From NCBI GenBank assembly GCA_050486105.1, contig JBJHCR010000091.1, forward strand, positions 1 through 19,803: DNA of 19,803 nucleotides, in the 5' to 3' direction. The translations under genes and the position numbers were made by a program. Position 1 is the stretch's first letter. Every line of letters begins with the position of its first letter. Below, one piece after another: positions 15,513 through 19,803 of the stretch. A model generated the notes under the pieces. The model saw nothing but the letters and a program-made list of their open reading frames with translations. It was not told the origin of the DNA and did no database searches. Source of the stretch: JAEXNA01 sp050486105 (GTDB lineage Bacteria; Vulcanimicrobiota; Xenobia; Xenobiales; JADMJV01).

Positions 15513-16778
15513 TTAGGGTCGGGTTTGGCCCCGTCCACGAACTTGGTATTTATAGGTGACCAACTGATCTACTCCAACGGGACCACGGGCATGCAGACGT
15601 CCGGTGGAGATGCCGATCTCTGCCCCCATTCCGAACTCTCCTCCATCGGCGAACTGGGTCGAAGCGTTGTGCACAACGATGGCGGAATCCACTTCTGCCA
15701 AGAATTTTTCGGCCGCTTCGGAATCTTCGGTCATGATGGCCTCAGTGTGACCGGAGCTACAACGATTGATATGCCGAATGGCATCGCTTAAGCCGTCTAC
15801 GGTCTTCACCGAGAGGACCGGCGCCAGGTATTCGGTGCCCCAGTCTTCTTCCGTGGCAGGAACAACTTTTGCCGAGACGGAGCAGGCCTCCGCATCTCCT
15901 CGGAACTCGCATTCGGGCATGGCTTCGAGAAGAGCAGGGAGAACACTGTTGAGTATCTCCCGGTCGACCACCAAAGACTCGGTTGCCCCACAGATTCCTG
16001 TTCTCCTAAGCTTGGCATTCTTTACAACTTCGACGGCGCGCTGAGGGTCGGCCTTTGCGTGGAGATAGGTGTGACAGTTTCCGTCGAGATGTTCGAAGGT
16101 GGGCACTCGGCTTTCTCTGACCACTCTTTCCACCAGAGAGCGTCCCCCTCGGGGAACAATAACATCGATCAATCCGTGCAGCTTAAGCATGGCTCCCACA
16201 GCCTCTCGATCCTGAGTGGGAACCAGGATTACTGAATCTTCGGATAGGCCGCTGTCCGCCAGCGCTCGACGCATCAATTCCGCTATGAGACTTGAGGTAC
16301 AGACGCTGTCGCTACCGCAACGGAGGAGGGCGGCGTTGCCGGACTTGAGGCAGAGCCCGGCAGCATCGGCAGTGACGTTGGGACGCGATTCGTAAATGAT
16401 GCCGATCACTCCCAGAGGAATGGCGACCCTGGAGATCTGCAATCCATTGGGGCGAGTCCAGGTGGCCAAGACCCGACCCACAGGGTCCTCGAGATCGGCA
16501 ATGGATTCAAGTCCGGCTGCCATGCCTTCGATCCGTTCCTGATTGAGTTGCAATCGATCTAGGAATGAGCCTTTGACTCCGGATTCTTTGGCCTTCGTTA
16601 AATCTTGGCTGTTGGCATCGAGCAGTTCCTTTGAGTGCTCGCGCAAGAGAATCGCCGCGCGGCGAAGTGCTACATCCTTCACTTCTCGAGGGGTGTTAGC
16701 CAGCTCTCGGTAAGCTTGCCTTGCGGCCTGAGCTAGGTTTTCAAGCAATTCTCGGTGAGTGTTAGGGCTGTGTACCAT
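15513..16778 (-). CDS. proA: Gamma-glutamyl phosphate reductase (glutamate-5-semialdehyde dehydrogenase)
   Basis: ProA reduces gamma-glutamyl phosphate with NADPH to glutamate semialdehyde, the second step of proline synthesis. The 421-aa length is standard. IYESRPNVT at 128-136 and the following SGNAALLRCGSD are the family's cofactor-binding region. The catalytic cysteine is Cys263 in RRTGICGATES, where many homologues have GVCNALET. The C-terminal segment GAEIGISTGRLHARGPVG is the usual oligomer and active-site element. ATG 16778 has AAGGGGA eight bases upstream, but both lie in a hairpin (see 16778-16819). proB is not in the window. It is convergent with the NatB-CPBP gene with only three bases between the stops. 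Confidence 0.96.
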   Translation of the reverse strand: MVHSPNTHRELLENLAQAARQAYRELANTPREVKDVALRRAAILLREHSKELLDANSQDLTKAKESGVKGSFLDRLQLNQERIEGMAAGLESIADLEDPVGRVLATWTRPNGLQISRVAIPLGVIGIIYESRPNVTADAAGLCLKSGNAALLRCGSDSVCTSSLIAELMRRALADSGLSEDSVILVPTQDREAVGAMLKLHGLIDVIVPRGGRSLVERVVRESRVPTFEHLDGNCHTYLHAKADPQRAVEVVKNAKLRRTGICGATESLVVDREILNSVLPALLEAMPECEFRGDAEACSVSAKVVPATEEDWGTEYLAPVLSVKTVDGLSDAIRHINRCSSGHTEAIMTEDSEAAEKFLAEVDSAIVVHNASTQFADGGEFGMGAEIGISTGRLHARGPVGVDQLVTYKYQVRGRGQTRP

Positions 16779-16819
16779 GAGTGTTTCCCCTTGAGGTGGA
16801 CTGACCTCTCACACACTCA
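16778..16819 (-). promoter_or_regulatory. Nested hairpin over the proA start codon
   Basis: In the proA transcript, TGAGTGT (16819-16813) pairs with ACACTCA (16784-16778), whose last A is the A of the start codon. GAGGT (16808-16804) pairs with ACCTC (16797-16793) inside. The Shine-Dalgarno-like AAGGGGA falls in the internal loop between the two stems. The structure could limit translation of proA, or the same DNA could act as an operator in the divergent spacer with the glycosyltransferase gene. Confidence 0.45.
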
Positions 16820-16885
16820 ATATCCAGAGTGCCGATTTGGGAGGTGACCAGGATTACCATCTTCGTCGGCCAAAGTCCTCGCTAA

Positions 16886-17797
16886 GTGTCATTCTCTTCC
16901 CATAACGAACCCCTGGTCTCGGTGGTTGTTCCCAACTTTAATCGCCCGGATCTTCTGCCTAGAGCGGTGGACTCAGTGTTGATGCAGGAAGGGGTAAGCT
17001 GGGAGTTGATCTTGGTTGACGATGCCTCCAATCAGCCTCCGGAGGAATTCTACGCTCAACTGGGGCAAGGCGGGCACAAGGTGCTGCGCAACGAGGAGCG
17101 CAGAGGACCAGGGGCGGCCAGAAATCAGGGAGCTAGGATCGCTTCAGGGAAATGGTTGGCTTTCTTGGACTCAGACGATCACTGGTTGCCTAGAAAGCTT
17201 GCACTCCAGATGGAGAGTTTGGAACCTTCGGGTTGTCGAATTGGCCAAGTCGACGAGATTTGGTATCGCCACGGCCGGCGGGTGAATCCCCTGGAGCAGC
17301 ATCGAATCGAAGGTGGCGATCTCTACGAGCGCTCCTTGGTTTCGGTCTGTGTTTCTCCCTCTTCGGTGGTCCTCGAACGTTCTCTATTTTTGGACCTGGG
17401 TGGATTTGACGAGGAGTTCTTTGTTTGTGAGGATTATGACCTCTGGCTCAAGATTGCCGTGCTGGAAAGTTTTCACCATCTCCCCGAGCCCTTGGTGGTC
17501 AAGTATGGCGGGCATCCCGATCAACTCTCTAAAGCGCTTCCGGCTATGGACCGGTTTCGGGTCTTATCTCTAATAAAAGGCTTCGCTTCCGGTCTCTTTG
17601 ATGAGCGTCCCGAACCAGCTTATCTTGAACTTCAACGCAAGCTTGAGATTCTCCGAGCAGGGGCTTCCAAGCGAGACCGGGCGGAAGTCAATGAGATCTT
17701 GGAGCAACTAACAAGGTTGGTAACCGAGGACCTTTGGGAGGCTGCTCTGGAGTGCGCCCGCGAGCTGGTAGAGCAATGGCCAACGCGCCCCGATTGA
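16886..17797 (+). CDS. Glycosyltransferase family 2 (GT-A fold)
   Basis: A 303-aa cytoplasmic inverting glycosyltransferase of family GT2. SVVVPNFNR near the N-terminus, LVDDAS at 43-48 and the metal-binding FLDSDD at 93-98 (DxD) mark the GT-A nucleotide-sugar-binding half. CEDYDLWLK at 181-189 is the ED acceptor/catalytic-base motif. The last 60 or so residues look helical and have no recognised domain. The GTG start at 16886 is taken from the open frame and N-terminal homology; the upstream sequence lacks a strong ribosome-binding site. It is divergent from proA, and the stop is followed by a hairpin-rich spacer and the thiolase gene. Sugar donor and acceptor cannot be read from sequence; cell-surface polysaccharide synthesis is the usual role. 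Confidence 0.88.
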   Translation: MSFSSHNEPLVSVVVPNFNRPDLLPRAVDSVLMQEGVSWELILVDDASNQPPEEFYAQLGQGGHKVLRNEERRGPGAARNQGARIASGKWLAFLDSDDHWLPRKLALQMESLEPSGCRIGQVDEIWYRHGRRVNPLEQHRIEGGDLYERSLVSVCVSPSSVVLERSLFLDLGGFDEEFFVCEDYDLWLKIAVLESFHHLPEPLVVKYGGHPDQLSKALPAMDRFRVLSLIKGFASGLFDERPEPAYLELQRKLEILRAGASKRDRAEVNEILEQLTRLVTEDLWEAALECARELVEQWPTRPD

Positions 17798-17967
17798 AGA
17801 CCGCCCTCCGAACCCTGCAGAGAGTTGACTCAGGCCCCACCGAGGAACTTCAACTCCAGTTCACAAACCCAGGCAGCTGCCAGGGGCTGACACAGGAAAG
17901 CTCCTGTAATCTGTGGGCTCGACTCCAGGAAGGAGTGGGGCCCCAAAGTAAGGACGAATATCATTGA
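17794..17967 (+). CDS. Possible small protein, 57 aa, between glycosyltransferase and thiolase
   Basis: An open frame starting at TTG 17794 would overlap the glycosyltransferase TGA as TTGA and end in a TGA that overlaps the thiolase TTG as TTGA. It would therefore be bounded by the same junction used elsewhere in this window. The product would be polar (starts MKTALRTLQRVDSGP, ends QSKDEYH), with two Cys and no recognised domain. There is no clear ribosome-binding site before 17794. The same DNA forms several hairpins, so a structured leader is an equally good reading. Confidence 0.3.
   Translation: MKTALRTLQRVDSGPTEELQLQFTNPGSCQGLTQESSCNLWARLQEGVGPQSKDEYH
17822..17943 (+). promoter_or_regulatory. 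Row of hairpins upstream of the thiolase gene
   Basis: In sequence: GAGTTGA 17822-17828 pairs with TCAACTC 17850-17856, with CTC/GAG extending it; GGCAGCTGCC is a palindrome at 17872-17881; ACAGGA/TCCTGT encloses AAGC at 17892-17907; and 17915-17926 pairs with 17932-17943 with one G-G mismatch and one T-G pair. The last stem ends a few bases before the AAGGA at 17950-17954 that serves the thiolase. It could be a regulatory leader or an intercistronic processing element. Confidence 0.4.
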
Positions 17968-19220
17968 AGCCTCACCGAGAAATTTTCATTGCGGGCGTAT
18001 CCCTAACACCCTTCCTAGGTAAGGGCCATCCGGATTTTGTGTGGAAGGGTCACCCGGACTTCGGAATTCGCGACAATCCGGACCTCGAAGGGTTCTTGAC
18101 TCAGGCCTTAGTCGACCTATTCGGTTGCGGCTTTGATCCCAAGGTGGTCACCCGAGGCTATGTGGGGAACTTTGCCGGCGAACTCTTCAACAACCAAGGC
18201 CACCTTGGGGCCTTGGTCAGCCGTGCTATTCCTGAGCTGGCTGGAGTTGGCGTCGGCAGAACCGAGGCTGCGTGCGCTTCCGGAGGAGTGGCCTTGATGT
18301 CCGGAGCCGAGGCCATCTCTGCTGGCCACGATGTTGTCTTGGTCGCGGGTGCGGAGTGTCAAACCACCGTTCGGGCCCGAGAAGGAGCAGACTTTCTGGC
18401 TCGAGCAGCTCACTATAAGGAAGAGCGTTCCATTGACGACTTCACTTTTCCGGCCATGTTCGCTCGGAGGGCGAAAGCTTACTCCAAGGAGTACGGTTTG
18501 GACCTTGCGGAGTTGGCTCATTTCACCATGAAAGCCATGACCAATGCTCGCCTCAACCCACTGGCCCATATGGTGGCTAATGATTGGACTTACGAGAAGG
18601 CTGCATCGGCCGGAGATCACAATCCGAATTTTCTCCACAATCCCGAGCTGAAGGACTACATGAAGGTTTCGGACTGCTCCCAGGTGACCGATGGAGGAGC
18701 CGCGCTCCTGTTGGCTTCCCGTGAGGGTCTCAGCAAGTTGGGCCTGAAGCCTGAGCAGGCGATCCGTTTGCGATCCTATCATTTGTCGACCAATCCGCTG
18801 GGTCGCACCTCCGACCCACTTAGAATGGAGACCGCCGCTCAAGCTTTCTGCCGCACTTTCGAGGACGGTGGAGTGACGGTTCAAGATGTGAGGGTGGCTG
18901 AGGTGCACGACTGTTTCACCATAGCCGAACTGCTGATGATGGAGGCCATGGGACTTCAGGCCCCGGGCGAAGGTATCGAGGCGGTGAAGTCTGGGACCAC
19001 CCAACTTGGAGGGGCACTACCAGTGAACACTGGTGGGGGCTTAGTAGGATTTGGTCATCCCGTGGGAGCGACCGGAGTTAAGCAAGCAGTGGAGCTGTTT
19101 CGTCAGATGAAAGGTTTGTGCGGCGACTACCAACTCAACAATCATCCTTCGATCGGGATTATGGCCAATATGGGCGGCGACGATCGCACCTGTTTCTGCG
19201 CTCTTTTCGAGAACAATTAG
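17964..19220 (+). CDS. SCP-x-type thiolase (acetyl-CoA acetyltransferase family)
   Basis: A 418-aa thiolase-superfamily protein that would form or cleave a C-C bond on acyl-CoA substrates. The nucleophilic Cys104 lies in EAACASGG, the SCP-x-type VHDCF is at 314-318 (His315), and the catalytic His365 is in GFGHPVGATG. The C-terminal NMGGDDRT takes the place of the CxG loop of degradative thiolases. The N-terminus has a tandem KGHPDF...KGHPDF insertion (residues 20-33). The TTG start at 17964 has AAGGA (17950-17954) nine bases before it. Thiolases of this type often have an OB-fold DUF35 partner; none is seen on either side. The exact acyl substrate is unknown. Confidence 0.88.
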   Translation: MKPHREIFIAGVSLTPFLGKGHPDFVWKGHPDFGIRDNPDLEGFLTQALVDLFGCGFDPKVVTRGYVGNFAGELFNNQGHLGALVSRAIPELAGVGVGRTEAACASGGVALMSGAEAISAGHDVVLVAGAECQTTVRAREGADFLARAAHYKEERSIDDFTFPAMFARRAKAYSKEYGLDLAELAHFTMKAMTNARLNPLAHMVANDWTYEKAASAGDHNPNFLHNPELKDYMKVSDCSQVTDGGAALLLASREGLSKLGLKPEQAIRLRSYHLSTNPLGRTSDPLRMETAAQAFCRTFEDGGVTVQDVRVAEVHDCFTIAELLMMEAMGLQAPGEGIEAVKSGTTQLGGALPVNTGGGLVGFGHPVGATGVKQAVELFRQMKGLCGDYQLNNHPSIGIMANMGGDDRTCFCALFENN

Positions 19221-19279
19221 AGGATGTTGGTCCGGGCTCAGGGGATCGCTGTTCCGCGGTGAATGCGCGGTGGTCGGCA

Positions 19280-19699
19280 TCAGGGGAAAATCTGAAATTT
19301 TCGGAGGCGGTCCAAGGCGAAGGCCCGGGCAGGCTCCCCTCCTACAGGAGCCTGCCCAGGTTGTAGCAGAAAGAATTGGGGGAGGCTTCTGATATCGTAT
19401 TGTCGAGCCAGGGGAGAACTCCAGTCGACTCGATCACTGCCTGGGCGGTCGATTTCAAGGCGCACGATGGTTAAGCTCGGGTCTATACTTTGAAGTTGGG
19501 CAAGTTTGGTCAGCCACCGGCCACTCCATGGACAGTGCTCAGAAGTGAGAACCACGAGCTGTGTTTGGCGGGGTCGGCCGCGGTCTCCCAGGCCATAGAG
19601 GTCACCCTCTCGACCCTTGTTCGCCGGCGCTAGGGTGTCCCCCAGGGCTGGACCCATCAAGTGTGATGTTACGATCAAAATGAGAAGGCAAAATCGCAT
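19280..19699 (-). CDS. Exported thioredoxin-fold protein with CPWS motif
   Basis: A 139-aa protein with a signal peptide (residues 1-20, MRFC then a hydrophobic core, ending near ALG-D) and a thioredoxin-like fold. The active-site position reads HCPWSGRW (Cys56, Ser59), so the resolving Cys of CxxC is replaced by Ser. The cis-proline segment is present as RSLPQFFLL (Pro107). No other Cys exists in the mature protein, so it cannot act as an ordinary dithiol oxidoreductase; a monothiol, isomerase-like or binding role is possible. The C-terminal codons contain a perfect 11-bp inverted repeat at 19327-19357. It converges on the thiolase gene with 59 nt between them; I see no clear terminator in that spacer. 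A membrane-protein tail may lie just upstream on the same strand. Confidence 0.72.
   Translation of the reverse strand: MRFCLLILIVTSHLMGPALGDTLAPANKGREGDLYGLGDRGRPRQTQLVVLTSEHCPWSGRWLTKLAQLQSIDPSLTIVRLEIDRPGSDRVDWSSPLARQYDIRSLPQFFLLQPGQAPVGGEPARAFALDRLRKFQIFP
19327..19357. repeat. Perfect 11-bp inverted repeat inside the thioredoxin-like gene
   Basis: GGGCAGGCTCC at 19327-19337 is the exact reverse complement of 19347-19357, with a nine-base spacer CCTCCTACA. It falls in the last third of the minus-strand coding region (PGQAPVGGEPA) about 45 nt before the stop. It resembles a REP-type palindrome, but no second copy is seen in this window. Confidence 0.5.
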
Positions 19700-19716
19700 C
19701 GAATCCGGTCTCTTTC

Positions 19717-19803
19717 TATCCTTGAAATCCCTGAGTCAAGTTCTTGACCGCTAGGGCGAGGAGCAGAATCAAGCTGGCCCACTGAGTCCTTGAAGGACTC
19801 CAG
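19717..19803 (-). CDS. Possible C-terminal end of a membrane protein (partial)
   Basis: A minus-strand frame is open from the window edge to a TAG at 19717-19719 and encodes WSPSRTQWASLILLLALAV and a short polar tail, which looks like a last TM helix. It would end 17 nt before the start of the thioredoxin-like gene. Membrane proteins of the CcdA/DsbD kind are common neighbours of exported thioredoxins, but 28 residues are not enough to identify it. A GAGTCC/GGACTC hairpin (19784-19800) lies in it. Chance open frame is a real alternative. Confidence 0.35.

Noticed and set aside
18117..19004. Long minus-strand open frame (295 codons) opposite the thiolase
   Set aside because: The plus strand encodes a complete thiolase with all catalytic motifs; the antisense reading has low-complexity Ser/Gly/His composition and no motif.
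1..19803. CRISPR array, insertion sequence, prophage or tRNA/rRNA genes
   Set aside because: No regularly spaced direct repeats, transposase or phage motifs, or cloverleaf sequences were seen.

Overview
The window looks like a chromosomal contig from a diderm (Gram-negative-type) bacterium of uncertain phylum. The evidence is a GmhB-like heptose phosphatase of LPS core synthesis, a periplasm/cell-wall hydrolase fusion, Lol/YbbP-type permeases, and housekeeping genes (ProA, TrmB, FolE2, SpeE) of ordinary bacterial type. The DNA appears moderately GC-rich (not counted). A run of 10 Ns at 5806-5815 marks it as a draft, probably scaffolded, assembly. I saw no insertion sequence, phage module, CRISPR array, tRNA or rRNA. 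TTG start codons are unusually prominent: at least four genes begin with a TTG whose last two bases are the first two of the previous gene's TGA stop (TTGA junctions).

Layout. (1) 123-1160, minus strand: an unrecognised exported protein, separated from the next gene by a divergent spacer with a perfect 13-bp inverted repeat. (2) 1462-5018, plus strand: a tightly overlapping operon of a beta-CASP metallo-beta-lactamase RNase, a degenerate arginase/agmatinase-fold protein, spermidine synthase and a GmhB-like phosphatase. (3) 5019-5426: a non-coding region holding a strongly self-complementary ~223-nt segment (5052-5274) closed by a 25-bp near-perfect stem, then a rho-independent terminator and a separate promoter. 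I regard this as the best candidate for an undescribed structured RNA. (4) 5427-6855: a lytic transglycosylase-amidase fusion interrupted by the assembly gap. (5) 6882-7811, minus: TrmB with a long C-terminal extension. (6) 8009-15509, plus: folE2 followed by an export cluster (a ten-TM FtsX-type permease, a NatB-like permease, a NatA-like ATPase, and a NatB permease fused to a CPBP intramembrane protease). (7) 15513-16778, minus: ProA, with a hairpin that enfolds its start codon. (8) 16886-19220, plus: a family-2 glycosyltransferase, a hairpin-rich spacer that may also encode a 57-aa protein, and an SCP-x-type thiolase. (9) 19280 to the right end, minus: an exported thioredoxin-like protein with a CPWS motif and the possible tail of a membrane protein.

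How the genes fit together. The 1462-5018 operon joins RNA processing, polyamine synthesis and LPS-heptose phosphatase functions; translational coupling through overlaps suggests coordinated expression, but a shared pathway is not evident. The 8009-15509 run has the clearest functional unit: two ABC-2 permease polypeptides plus one ATPase make a complete NatAB-type exporter, one half of which carries its own membrane protease. The FtsX-type permease upstream has no dedicated LolD/MacB-like ATPase in view. The remaining genes look like independent housekeeping units.
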